DNA from: Anaeramoeba flamelloides
Taxonomy: Eukaryota; Metamonada; Anaeramoebidae
Direction: 5' to 3'
NCBI GenBank assembly: GCA_027625915.1
Contig: JANTQA010000008.1
Span: forward strand, 5,077,501-5,141,500
DNA: 64,000 nucleotides
The notes beneath the pieces are model-generated. The model did not search any database. It was not told the DNA's origin and was given only the letters and a program-made list of their open reading frames with translations. Shown piece by piece: positions 14,001 to 24,479 of the stretch. The position numbers and the translations under genes are program-made. Position 1 is the stretch's first letter. Every line of letters begins with the position of its first letter.

Positions 14001-15149
14001 TTATTTTATCTCGATAATGTGGAATATCTCGATTTTATGATTTTTCGTGATAAAGTAGGAATAAGCGCGATTTTTTTTAATATTATCGCAAATTAATTGT
14101 TAATATCATGATAATATATGTTATCATCAAAACTTCTAATTATACAATTATAAATCAAATGTTAATGATTTTGTTAATTTTGTAAGTTGTGTTTTTTTAC
14201 AAATTAATTTTAATATCCAAGATCCCTGTGTTTAATATTCTGCTCAATTCTAAAAAAATTTCATAAAAAATTTTTAGTTCAATTTGAATTTTTTTAAATC
14301 TGATCTGATAATTCTCATAAATTTCTTGAGAACTTAGATTTTAAAGGCCAACTAATTTTACAAAGTTTTTTTGCCTTTAAACCAATATAATTATTTATTC
14401 AAAGCTGAGTTAAAAAAATTGAAAAATGGGAATTGAAGCAAATATTTTCAACATTTAATTGAGTTTATTCAAATCTGTGTAAAAAATTTTCAAAAATTCA
14501 GAAAATCAAGAAAAAATTTTAAAACATTTATTTGAATTTATCAGTCCACTATACTAAAGTATTATATATGCTTGTTTTCAATGGTAACGCAATTTAGTTA
14601 ATATAAATTAAAAAGATAATAAAAATACATGTATTTTTTAGAATCAAAATCAAATTGTTGATTTAAATTGATTTTGATGAAAAATAAATGAAAAGTCTAT
14701 TATTTTGTTTAAAATTAATTGATTTATTGTTGACATTTGTAAAGAATTTATAAATTTCTGGATAATTTGGATATCAATAAGCATTCCAATGTAAAACTTA
14801 TATACTTTTTTAAAATCGCTTCCTCAAAGAAATATTAGATACAATTTTTGATAATTTTCCAAATTTTAGAAATTTTTAAATAATCAATTGATTTATAAAA
14901 GATGATAGGTAAAAATACCACAAAATTTTAAATGAATTAATTTAAAATTATTTCCACAATTTTTGGAAGATTAATAATAATATTTTATTTTGCATTTTGT
15001 TAAAGAACTAGAAAAATAAGAAAATTTATTTTTATAATGTAATAAAAAAAAAATACATTTGTGTGTATTAATTCTTATATCAAATTGGAAATTGTTGAAT
15101 ATATATAATAGAACGTTTGTTTTTGTAAATTGATTAAAGAAAATATCAA

Positions 15150-15204
<55 letters not shown>

Positions 15205-18200
15205 GAAGGAAGGTGAACACTTACGGACTAGAATAATAATTGTTTATAAAAAGATTAAATTAAAGTTATTTAAAGAAAAATAATAAATAATAAATTACAA
15301 CTAAATGTCATTATGTTAAAGGGATTATGGTATACGTTCTATTAGATTTTAATATAAATTGTTAAAAAAAAAATTAGAATAAAAATTGGAAAAAAATAAG
15401 TAAGTAAATTAAATTTAATAGTTTTTGTTAATGATAAAGAAAATTATGATTCTTTATTAAAATTTCTAAACAAAAATTTAGAAATTAGGAAAGTTCCACC
15501 AAGTAATAGTTTTTCCAGAATTCCAAAAGAGTAGAGTAATATCATAGATTTTACTCAATTCTTTTAAATCTGGAAAATCTAACATCAGTTTTTTTTAATT
15601 CAAAAAAAAAATAATATGTTCTCAAAATTAATAATTTCTATTTTTTTCTAATGAAAGTTTTTTTGATTTCTTAATTTAAATTTATTTCAAACAATTATTG
15701 AATAAAATAGATTTTGAGTTATAAACATTTAAGACTTCAAGGCAAAAATATTTTTTTTTTTGATTGTTTTGGAATTTTTATTTTTTGAGTTTTATTCAAA
15801 TAAAATTCAAAATTATTGAATAAGTTTGTTTAAGAAGTTGATAGATTTTTTAATCAAGTTTATACTTTTTGAATTTTTTTCTTTTTTTTTAGGTTTTTTT
15901 AATTTGCAAAATTTTCGTAAACTGAAAAATAAAAAATTATTTGAGATCCAAAGTAGACCTTTTTGTTTTCCTATTTTGTTTTTTTTAATTTTCAAATAAA
16001 AAATAAAAAATTATTTGATTCACAAATTAGTGCCTTTTTCATAAAAAAATTTTTTGAATTTTTGGAATTGAAAAATGGAAATTGTGTTAAAATGAGGTAA
16101 TAATTCAATAAATATCAAGAATTTTGACATTTTTTTTACATGAATTTTAACAAATACTCTTTTTGTCAAAACACTTTAAATGACAAATTTTAAATTAAAA
16201 TCTTTTTCATTTGGAAGGGAGCATACTTTAAACACCTTCTTGTTAATTTTTCTTTTAAATTAAATTTATTAACGGCATTTTTTGAATTTCTTTTTAAAAT
16301 TTTTTTTCGTTTAAGTTTGTTTCTTTAAAATGATAAACTAAATGAACTCAACTTTATAAAAATTGATTAAATAATTGTTTTTCATTTTTTTTCCAAAGTA
16401 AAGATCTATACTCCAATATTTGTCGAAATAAATAGGGATGGGCTTCAACAAAATCAAAAATATCATCTTTTCAAGAGTGTATAGCATTATCTTAAATACA
16501 AAAAACCATTTAAAAAAACTTACAAAATCTGGAAAACTTTCAAAATTTTATTGAATAATAAGAAAGTAATTCAAGATGAGTATTTACAGAAATAAAAAAA
16601 AAAAATTTAAAATTGATAGCAAGCCAAATTTCAAACCAACTAATTCTCCATTTAGAAAGAGGCTTAACTTTCATTAACTTTCCACTAAACAATCAGATCT
16701 AATTTCCAGGAGATCAAAAATACAAATAAAAAAATATTTTTTACTTTGAAGAACGATCATTGGTAAAAAATTGAAAAACTTTTGTGTTTCATGATGAACC
16801 ATGTTTCTAAATAAGCTATAAAAAAAATAGAAATATTTGGCCGAGAGAGTTGTTCAGAGATGATTTTTTTTTTCAGAATTTAGGTTTGAGAGAAATTTTT
16901 AACTTTTTCTAAACATTAAAATTCTAATAATCTTTTTTTTTTTTTTTCAAAGGGAAACCATTTTTTTAATTTGATTTTGTTTTCTTATACTTATTATTTT
17001 TGGAAAGTGTTAAAAAGAAAAATAACTAAACTTTGTTTCTGTCAAGGTTGCCCAACATTTTTTTAAAATATCAATTATTTTATATAATTGACCTTTGAAG
17101 AACAAATAAGAAATAAACAGAATAATACACATCAAAGAATTGTTGATATATGTCTGAAAGAAAACTAATTAATCAATAAATTTTCTTAAAAATTGAAAAA
17201 CTCTAAATTCTTAGGGTCCCTATTCGGAAAAAAAATGTTCATTTTGATCTTTAATTGAAGATCTAAATAAAATTTAAATAGAAAAAAATATTATTTCTTA
17301 ACAATAATTTTCACATTTTCAATAAAATAACCTTGGAATAACACATTTTTACCAAGTGACTATCGATCTTGCAAAAATAAATTTGCAACTGAATTTGGTG
17401 GAAAAAAAAAATTGCAAAAAAGTATCGAAAAAAAAATGGCAAAAATATGAAAAAATGATTTCAATTTTGAAAATTACCAAAATAAATTATTTCTCCTAAT
17501 ATCCATGCAAATACTTTAAACACATGTATTTCACCCATTACAATGGGGCCCCTTTGACTGGAAAATGGTTTATTACAATGCTAAAATTGATTTTACTTTC
17601 AAATCTAAAACCCGGAAATTTCTGAAACCAGGTAATTCCATTTTTCTGATCAATTGTAAATATTAGTAAAATGTCCAAAATATACTCCCATTTTACCAAC
17701 CAATAACCCAATTACCCAGCAACTTATAACCGTTCCAATTGGGGTATTGGTTAAATATTCTGAATCCATTAATTTTAACTCTTTGGTGAATTCAGAAATC
17801 AAAAAAATCCAAAATTTGTAAAATTAATTGAGAACATGACTGAAAATGAAAATCCACTTTTGATTTTAAATTTTGAAATAAAAAACATTTTCATACTTTT
17901 AAAATATTTGAGAGAATTTGAATTTGAGAGAGGTGTTTGATTATTGAAAATTTTCATGAAATTATGAAAACCATTTTGTAAAAAAATAAATCCTCTAAGG
18001 TTCCCAATAGAAATTTAAAATTTTGAAAAAATTATTAAAAGAAAGATATAAAGTAAATAAAACTCTTATTTCATAAATGCAATAACAAAATAATTCTTAT
18101 AAAGATGATTCCTAATAAATTTAGAATTTATCTAAAGGGAAAATCGCAATAAATTTGATTTTCAATTTTCAGTAATGTTCTCAATTAATTTTACAAATTT

Positions 18201-20031
18201 TGGATTTTTTTGATTTCTGAATTCACCAAAGAGTTAAAATTAATGGATTCAGAATATTTAACCAATACCCCAATTGGAACGGTTATAAGTTGCTGGGTAA
18301 TTGGGTTATTTGTCTGTAAAATAGGAGTATATTTTGGACATTTTACTAATATTTACAATTGATCAGAAAAATGGAATTACCTGGTTTCAGAAATTTCCGG
18401 GTTTTAGATTTGACAGTTATATGTGTCTTTTTAAAGTTAAAAAACTTTTATCTGAAAATAGAATTATTAATGTAAATTTTGATGAAATCTTACAAACAAA
18501 TTGAGTTTATTTTATTTTAACAAGTAAATTTATCCTTTTATTATCTTTTATTAAGAAATTATATATTTGATAAACGATTTAAAATTGATGGAAATTCTTA
18601 TTATTTAAATTCTTTCAACGATAAATTTTTATTGTTTTTTTTTTTTTTGGGGGAGGATGTGTGAAAGTGCATTGGCGTAATTATAAAATTTTAATTTAAT
18701 TTAAAATTACTTTTAGTAGACAAAAGACCAAAAATTTTATCAAGCCTTAGTCTCTCTATAAATAATTTACAAATTTCCATCCATTTTTTCACTTTTTGTG
18801 AAAGCACCAACAATCTAATAGTGGTGTTTGAAATTTGGTTCGAACAATAACAAGAGAAAATTTAAAATTTTTGGGAATTTGTTCAAAAGTCATGTTAGGT
18901 GGAGAGTAGAGTAGTACAGTCCAGACTGGTACTGACTACCCGAACCCACCAAACAGAGAAAAAAAAACAAAAAAAAAGAATTTTTCATTGTGAACTCAAA
19001 GACAAAGAACAACAGTTGTGTATTATCTTTCTCTATTTGGGTGCTTACTTCTGATTTTGATTTTTTTTTTTTACAAGAATAAAGAATAAACAATGTTTTG
19101 GTAAGTACTGGCATTTGCCTAATAAAAATGGGCAAAAACTATAATTCCTTTTCCTGATTTCTCTTTTAGAAAACACAAATAGAACTTTTCAAAGAAGTGG
19201 GTATAATTTGTGTCTTGGATTTATTTCTTTGGTCCTTTTTTGTGCTATATATTGGTATATTTTGCGTAAACTAAGGACTCTGTTTGAAATAGAATAATGA
19301 AAAAGAAATGAAAATTTTTTCCCATTTATTATGCAAATAACAGTAATTTAGTTTGATACCAAGACCTTGAGAGAGCATATCCAAATTTACAAACTAAATA
19401 GTTAATTCTTTGTATTAACAAAGAAGAAGGTAATGTTTCATTTCCACTGAGGAATCATAGTATTCCAAAATAAAGAAAATATTGGTTCGAATTAAAATTG
19501 TTTCCAAAACACAATAGCAAGCATAAAACACGAATATCTTTTTTGAGATCTTTTTGAAAATATTACAAAGCAAAGACAAAAAAAGATAAACAAATTACAA
19601 ACATTAAGTTGGTTGACATTTGCACCTTTTTCAATTAACAATTTTGCGATTTCAATCTTCAGACCAAACCTAATTACAAAATGAAGGGGAGTATCGCCAG
19701 TTTTCTATTATAAAAGCATTAAATTTTGATATTAATATTTAGAAAATTTTCTTTTTGTTAAAAAGAAAAAGACAATTGATTACTGCCTTTTGTTTGTTGA
19801 TTGGAAGTGGTTTTTTTAAAAGATCAAAAACAAAGAAAAGAAATTTTTCATTAAAAGGAGGTTGTCTGTCAATAGTGTGATTCTTAAGTCTTGGTTAATG
19901 TCGAAAGTAGATTTTTTAAAATTCCTTACATCTGGATCATTAAGATGTTTTCTTCGTTTGTGAATGATTTTTTGAATCTTTTCAATGTCTTCGTTGCACA
20001 TTTTGCGTAAAAGGGGTTGTTGGTTTCCCAT
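5038..20031 (-). CDS. Ankyrin-repeat protein with C-terminal tandem BTB domains (9 or more exons)
   Basis: Spliced minus-strand model: 20031-19930, 19704-19603, 11982-11577, 11422-11325, 10617-10522, 10427-10326, 9882-9781, 7451-7236, 5808-5038. All junctions are GT-AG and keep frame, giving about 660 residues. About eleven ankyrin repeats come first (for example TPLHYCGMYTKTTGIMEYLL, GADVNLKDNEGNTPLH). The last exon then holds a degenerate BTB-like segment (ITDATLELES...FFKWVYGNVDIW) and a better BTB with VHKFVLCARSGLFRNMF and LINYFYSNSIDC. The start is the ATG at 20031 (MGNQQPLLRKMCNED). Family members usually act as adaptors or scaffolds, often for cullin-3 ligases; that role is inferred. 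The link from exon 2 to exon 3 crosses a 7.6 kb transposon-filled intron and is the weakest join; the first two exons could belong to another gene. Repeat spacing is 32 residues at two joins instead of 33-34, so tiny exons may be missing. Confidence 0.75.
6239..6950 (+). mobile_element. Non-autonomous TIR element, family C, copy 1 (in ANK-BTB intron)
   Basis: The element is bounded by TATAAACT at 6239-6246 and AGTTTATA at 6943-6950. Its terminal inverted repeats continue inward as TTTCAGTCAAAGGGGC on both sides. It is about 712 bp with no transposase frame. A second copy lies in the opposite orientation at 17026-17574; the shared segments include catgtgtttaaagggtttgcat and the ttgacctttgaagaacaaat block. 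It sits in the intron between the last two exons of the ANK-BTB gene. Confidence 0.65.
7065..7088. repeat. (AT)n microsatellite
   Basis: An uninterrupted alternating A/T run lies in the last intron of the ANK-BTB gene. Confidence 0.8.
8186..8810. mobile_element. DNA transposon remnant with ~95 bp inverted repeats (family K)
   Basis: The arms 8186-8279 and 8715-8810 are inverted copies. Both carry GTGG at the outer end, then CAAAGAGG(T)(T/C)CAGTAATTATTG, then TAATTCCAATTACTTATTGG. The interior of about 430 bp on the minus strand reads as a broken protein: EEKEYTKEDLENSVC, a stop, KLLKKLVADVSIEEIICDED, then KPIRSSRGFKFQPVLDIK. A 53-base GT-AG gap (about 8525-8473) follows, then ARASLATLNWN. 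This looks like a decayed, internally deleted transposase; I do not recognise the superfamily. It lies in the intron between ANK-BTB exons 7 and 8. Confidence 0.6.
9059..9149. repeat. Short foldback repeat (91 bp)
   Basis: CCACAATAGAATGTTGAG at the left end and its exact reverse complement CTCAACATTCTATTGTGG at the right end enclose about 55 bases. Transcribed, it would form a strong hairpin. It may be a minimal MITE and lies in an intron of the ANK-BTB gene. Confidence 0.6.
10756..10758 (-). other. Possible 3-nt microexon (ATC) of the ANK-BTB gene
   Basis: On the minus strand the codon ATC is flanked by a textbook acceptor (TTTTATTTTTAG) and donor (GTAAGTAA). Inclusion adds one Ile in frame between exons 4 and 5. 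It changes the local ankyrin spacing from 32 to 33 residues. The evidence is positional only. Confidence 0.3.
11067..11272. mobile_element. MITE with ~65 bp terminal inverted repeats
   Basis: The left arm (about 11072-11136) and right arm (about 11205-11270) are near-perfect inverted copies. Each contains TAATCGAGTAAATTCC / GGAATTTACTCGATTA and the flanking TTTTTTAAAGTTTAATA block. The spacer is about 70 bp with no coding capacity. It is inserted in the ANK-BTB intron between exons 4 and 5. No clear target duplication could be read. Confidence 0.65.
12908..14135. mobile_element. DNA transposon remnant with subterminal ATCGCGAT-type repeats (family L)
   Basis: The ends are inverted: GTTTTGATGATGACAT on the left and, reverse-complemented, GTTTTGATGATAACAT on the right. 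Just inside each end lies a cluster of about seven copies of a short partly palindromic motif (TCGCGAT, TCGCAAT, TCGTGAT): about 12952-13080 on the left and 13990-14110 on the right. Such subterminal arrays are known transposase-binding sites in hAT- and MULE-type elements. The interior has no intact transposase. A 146-codon minus-strand open stretch at 12935-13375 runs through the motif array itself, so I do not call it a gene. It lies in the 7.6 kb intron of the ANK-BTB gene. Confidence 0.6.
15152..15202. repeat. (AAT)n microsatellite
   Basis: About 17 tandem ATA/AAT units lie within the long ANK-BTB intron. Confidence 0.85.
15500..15690. repeat. Fragment of the CCTAAC/CTAGG dispersed repeat
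   Basis: It contains the family signature 'ATTTTACTCAATTCTTTTAAATCTGG' in pieces, followed by aatctaacatcag, as at 51.5 kb and 60.0 kb. It is a degenerate partial copy. Confidence 0.4.
17026..17574 (-). mobile_element. Family C element, copy 2 (opposite orientation)
   Basis: This is the reverse-complement counterpart of 6239-6950. The right end GGGGCCCCTTTGACTGGAAA corresponds to the left end of copy 1, and the left end TAAACTTTGTTTCTGTCAAG to its right end. The internal match (gacctttgaagaacaaataag, gaattgttgatatatgtctg) is clear. At about 549 bp it is shorter than copy 1, so deletions separate them. It lies in the long ANK-BTB intron. Confidence 0.65.
17598..18412. mobile_element. Foldback element with ~250 bp inverted arms
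   Basis: The left arm (about 17598-17860) and right arm (about 18150-18412) are inverted copies at high identity. Recognisable blocks are AAATCTAAAACCCGGAAAT at the extreme left and its complement at the right, GCAACTTATAACCGTTCC / GGAACGGTTATAAGTTGC, and CCTGGTTTCAGAAATTTCC. The central loop of about 290 bp has no coding capacity. Arm identity above that of other repeats here suggests a younger insertion. It lies in the long ANK-BTB intron next to family C copy 2. Confidence 0.7.
18640..19300. other. Unexplained stretch of higher sequence complexity in the ANK-BTB intron
   Basis: Base composition here is less extreme than in the surroundings (for example agtccagactggtactgac near 18918). On the + strand, good splice sites GTAAGTACTGG (about 19100) and TTTCTCTTTTAG (about 19170) frame an open run that could encode a hydrophobic segment (ELFKEVGIICVLDLF...). 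No in-frame start was found. It could be a lost small gene, a regulatory region or chance. Confidence 0.25.
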
Positions 20032-20369
20032 TTTTAAGAAAAAGTTAAATATCAGTAAAATGTCTAAAAATAAATCATTCTTTAGAAGATTTTTACCCTT
20101 TTACATTTTTAGTCACTAGAGTATACTTTGGAACTCACACAAGAGTAACAGGACTACAGAAACAAATTAGAAAATTCTCACAAAAACAAAAAATTCAAAA
20201 GTTTGGAATAAGAGTCGTTTAAAAATAATAATCTAATTTAGTTTCTGGTTATAAAGATGGAGACTGACTTGGATGTGACCACATATACTTATCCATGTAA
20301 AACCTAAATTAGATAGTTTTAATTGACCAGTAAACCAAAAAACAATTCGAATAAATTAATTAAAATTCA

Positions 20370-21660
20370 AAGGAAATTTAATGTGTCTTGAAATTGAAAA
20401 ATGAAGTTAAATCTGAGAAATATACTGATAATTGCAATATAAAATGATCCAAATTTTCCTTCAAATTTCAAAAAAAACTCAAGAATAAAAATAAAATACC
20501 AAAGTGCCCCAATTCTAAAAGGACAGAAATTTATAATTTAAGCTTCTGGACGGAATTAAAAAATTTTAAATTGATACTTGATTTATTTAAAACTTTTTTT
20601 TGGGGAAGTTGAATGAAAATTTTGTTCCTATTATTTTACAACAAATATTAAGACCAATTTTACTTTTTAAGGTCTTTTCTTGAAAGAAATTCTTGTTTTT
20701 AAAAAGGAGATCTAATTTTCTAATTTTTGGAATAGTTCAAAATCTAATATCTTTCTGAATTAATTTAAAAAAAAGTTATTTATTTGAAGAAGAAAGAAAT
20801 CTTATTAGCCTTAAAGAAATTGTAAAAAAAAAATATTTTAAAATAAAACCATTAAATCTTAGAAAAATTCACATAGAAAAAATGTACTTCATTACAAAGA
20901 AAAATAACAGAATTATTTTAAAATTCGAAAAATGTACTTTTTTTATCCAAAGAACAGTTCAAATCTATTTTATTCTTTTTGTTGAATAAAAAAATATGTG
21001 AAAAATAAAGAATCCATTAAATCAAAAATCTCACAAAATACTTTTTTTAAAACCTGGAAATTTCAACTTATAATCTAGAGAAATTTTTTTAAAATTTGAT
21101 TGTTTTTAAATCAATAATTAATAACCCAATCTTAATTTTTTTCAGTGGGCTATTAATAACCCAAAGATCAATTTTATCAATAAATTTTGATTTTTTCTTA
21201 AATTTTTAAATATTTACAAACAAATCAAATGAATTCTGATAAATAATTATAATAAATAAAAAAATTAATTAATTTTCTTAAAGGTGATATTTTAATACAA
21301 ACGGAACATTGTTTAAATCGTGGATATTTGAAAAAAAAATATTTACTAATCTTTTAAATATTTAAAAACAATTAGTAAATATTTATTAATAATACTGATA
21401 AATTCTCATAAATTGAATCAAATTTTTAGTTCAAATTCCCATTTTTGTAATCAATTAACTCAACTAATAAAACAACTCAAGAGGACAAATATTTTTGAGG
21501 GACAACCAATTTAACAAAGTTTCTTCTCATTTAAATGAATAGAGTGCTTTACATAAGCTTGTGTTAAAAAATTTATAAAAGGCAAAACGAATTAAAAATT
21601 TCGAGATATTTCTTTGAATTTGCCAGTTTAAAAGATCAATTTTTCTATAGAAAGTGAGAT
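20370..21660 (+). repeat. Dispersed repeat family G, copy 1
   Basis: This long AT-rich unit matches 52200-53110 along at least 400 bases: AACCTGGAAATTTCAACTTA / AACCTGGAAAATTCAACTTA, the AATAACCCAATCTTAATT block, and agaaatcttattagcct / tggaatcttattgcctg. A shorter relative is at 54560-55260. No coding frame was seen. It is probably a decayed mobile element with ends not determined. Confidence 0.5.
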
Positions 21661-21934
21661 TAAAAGTCCGACCATGTAAACAGAATTTTACTTTTAATTT
21701 CTACTAGGGTTCGAAAAATAAATAGGAAAAATATCCAACCATTATCTTTTTTAATTCAAAAATTCTTTCTTTAGGATTCTTAGTTTGATTAGGATTTTTG
21801 GTATAATCAAAAAGTAGCAAATAAAAAAAGTACAAAAAAATAAAAGAGATTACTAATTAAAATTTATTTTTTAAAATATGGTTGGGAAAAAATACTGGTT
21901 ATGACAATAATCCTTTACAAGATTTTGTATTGTA

Positions 21935-22327
21935 AATATTAGGAAAATTGTTCATTAATTTCATATATTTCTCTCAAATCCTTTTTATAAATAATCAAAT
22001 TTTTAATGAATTTAGTAACAAACCTACCTAAAGTTCATTAAAGTGGGTTTTCTCTAGAGTACTCTTGTAATCGTTTGATACCTATATATAGAGCTACTTT
22101 TTTTAAAAAAACAATAGACTTTTATTGAGGTTTGTCAAGAGTTTGGAAAATGATAATTTTTTTTCTTTTTTTTGAATTGGTTGGAGTGTTGTTTTGAACA
22201 AGGTTGTGATTCCATTAATCATCATTCTAATAAGTGGGTGAGTTATAATTTTAAAATTTTGTTTCTTAAAAAAAAAGGATTTGATTTTAAATATTGGCAA
22301 TTACACAACAATTTTCCTAATATTAAC
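21935..22327 (+). mobile_element. Small TIR element, family F, copy 1
   Basis: It begins AATATTAGGAAAATTGTT and ends with the reverse complement AACAATTTTCCTAATATT. It is about 390 bp. Internal blocks (cattaaagtgggttt, atcattctaataagtgggtg, tgttttgaacaaggttgtg) recur in the same order at 39016-39391. There is no transposase. Confidence 0.65.
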
Positions 22328-23417
22328 AATGAAAAATCTTGTTAGGGATTTATTTACCCTCAGTTATTTTTTTCACTACTTTATCTATTTTTTTTATAAC
22401 TCTTTGTGCTTGGGCATTGGAAACTGATGAGTCTAAATTACAAAACCTTGTTTTTATTAATGTTGGATTGAATAAGTTCTCATTATATCTCATTCGATCT
22501 TTTATTAAATTGAATAAAAGAAAAATAGGAAAACCAAGTACAGTGATCAAAATAATGCGTTCACAACAACTATAATCCGTGTTTCAAAATATTATCCGTG
22601 ATTTTTTTTATTCTTGTACCAATGTAACATCCAATCTACTACCAAATAGTATACCTGAGCCCAAATCAATTTTGAAAGTAAAGGTCTGGTTATTTTCAGT
22701 AAAATTTAAATTATTCATGCAAATAGTTGAAAATTTTCCATAATATTCTCAATTTTTTTGAAATTTTTTGTTTTTTTTATTATTCAAATTAACTAACTCT
22801 ATTTTTTGAGATAAATTTTGCAATTTGATCCTTCATTTTTAGAATTTCTTTTTAAATAATAGAACTTTAAGAAACCTATACCTTATTTTTTTAGGCTTTA
22901 TTATTGGTTTCTTTGATTGGTTAATGTATAGGTTTTCTATAACAAAAAAACACGCTTTTTATTTTGAAATACACATTAAATTTTTTTGCACGCTTTATTT
23001 TGACTACAGTAAGAATTTTTCTCATTAATTATTCAAATGCTCATATAAAACAGATGTGTTATCTCCATTTCAATTAGTTTCTTCAAAAAACTATGTTTAA
23101 TTTTACACCGAAAGAATTGAATTATTATAATATTCACAACAAAGATCACTGTTTATATTTCAGCACATTCCTTTTTATAAACAAAGAACGAAACACCAAA
23201 AACTGATTCTGAATTAAAGAGTAGAAATCGAATAATAGAAAATCAATTATTTCCAAGATCAAATTTTTCAACAAAGATCTCTTTTGGAGTTTGTGTTGAA
23301 CTCAATACCTGAAAATTAAGAATATTTCTGGTTTACTTGTAATTTGAATCATTTTTGGTTTTCATTTTTTATCTTTCTTATTTTGAAAAAAAAAAAAAAA
23401 AAAGTTTTTTATTAAAA

Positions 23418-23871
23418 ATGGTAAGTAAACATTTCAACACAAACTTCAACAAATTAACTTTTTGGAACTCTTTTTTTATTGACAACAATATTTTATTTTA
23501 CAACTTCAAAATTCCAACATAAAAATATTCCTTCGAAATAGTCAACTGTAAGTATCTTTTTGATTATTTTTTTTTTTAATTTTGCTTTTTGACAAGATCT
23601 TTTACTTTTTCTTTTGTTAAATTTTTTTTTTTATTATTGAATCTTGTCTTTGCTTTTTTCATACACCAAATACAATCAGGACGAAAAAACACTCGTAACT
23701 GTAACAAAAGTACTTGGAAGAACAGGTGCATCTGGTGGTGTAAGCCAAGTCCGTGTTGAATTTATTGATGACAACACAAGAAACCTCATTCGTAATGTAA
23801 AAGGACCAGTTAAAGAAGGAGACATTCTTGTACTCATGGAATCTGAAAGACAAGCCAGACGTTTTAGGTAA
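23418..23871 (+). CDS. RPS28: 40S ribosomal protein eS28 (RPS28)
   Basis: This encodes a small-subunit ribosomal protein near the mRNA exit/E-site region of the 40S head. Model: exon 1 is just the ATG (23418-23420), followed by donor GTAAGT. Exon 2 is six bases (23542-23547, Ser-Thr) between ATAG and GTAAGT. Exon 3 is 23680-23871. The product is 66 residues, [20 protein letters not shown]..., matching the usual 63-69. The signature VLGRTGxxGxxxQVRVEF, then [20 protein letters not shown] and a C-terminal RQARRFR, is diagnostic. The six-base exon is inferred; without it exon 1 joins exon 3 in frame to give MDEKTLVTV..., also plausible. The upstream in-frame run in exon 3 from 23644 is intron. 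A candidate AATAAA lies at 23944. The gene is transcribed divergently from the ANK-BTB gene. Confidence 0.93.
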
Positions 23872-24452
23872 ACATCAAATAAAGAAAAAAGAAGCTCAAG
23901 GCCTAACACAAAAAAAAAATCTTTGTTTGGTAATAAAAAATTGAATAAAGAAATATTCTTTTAAAATTATTGAAAAATTTTATTTCTTTATAGATAGAGA
24001 AAAGAAAATAAAATAAACCATATTAAGATCACCTAACCAATTAACCTTTTTTTTTTTTTTTTTTTTTTTTGCTTTTTATTTTTTTTTTCTTTTTTTTTTC
24101 AAAAACAAAATGAATCAAAAACAAAAAAATTTACACTGGCTTATTTTGTTAATCCTTTTTTTGCTCATCACTTTTTGTGTTTTTTGATAATTTTTTTTCT
24201 TTACAAAGCCCAACCAAAAACAGAAATCAAATTCACTTATTTACAAACCAATCCAATTAAAAGAAATTTGGAACAATTTAACTTTTCAACATTAATAGAT
24301 TTACAGAAATAACAAAAATCATCAAAACTCATTTTTCATCACTCAGATCCCTGTAACCAAAAACCAAGAACTTTAAAATCGATAAGAATTTTAATAAATC
24401 TGAAAATACAAGCAATCATAACTAACATTAATTTGAAGTGTTTACTACATAC

Positions 24453-24479
24453 CCATTGAATACGAGCTTTGAGATCTTC
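24453..24479 (-). other. Isolated exon-like 27-mer (EDLKARIQW)
   Basis: On the minus strand, nine sense codons with unusually GC-rich composition lie between acceptor TTTTCAAAATAG and donor GTATGTAG. A possible next exon after TTGGTTACAG would add Gly-Ser-Glu-stop (about 24341-24352). No upstream exon was found, so this stays a candidate only. Confidence 0.25.

Larger units (their letters stand above)
20032..23417. other. Divergent intergenic region between ANK-BTB (-) and eS28 (+)
   Basis: It presumably holds both promoters. The middle is occupied by a dispersed repeat (20370-21660) and a TIR element (21935-22327). I see no TATA-like or other motif that I can assign with confidence. Overlapping open stretches on both strands at 22339-22575 are not convincing as a gene. 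Confidence 0.4.

Noticed and set aside
6239-18412. CRISPR-like spaced repeats
   Set aside because: The repeats are inverted transposon ends and subterminal motifs, not equal-length direct repeats with unique spacers.
19475-19500. GGTTCGAAT, reminiscent of a tRNA B box
   Set aside because: No matching A box or cloverleaf around it. The same holds for the similar words at 18838 and 28035.
22339-22575. Open frames on both strands (78 and 66 codons)
   Set aside because: They overlap almost exactly on opposite strands, have no homology that I recognise, and abut family F. Most likely chance.
23659-23909. Two minus-strand open frames over eS28
   Set aside because: They are shadows of the strongly conserved eS28 coding exon.
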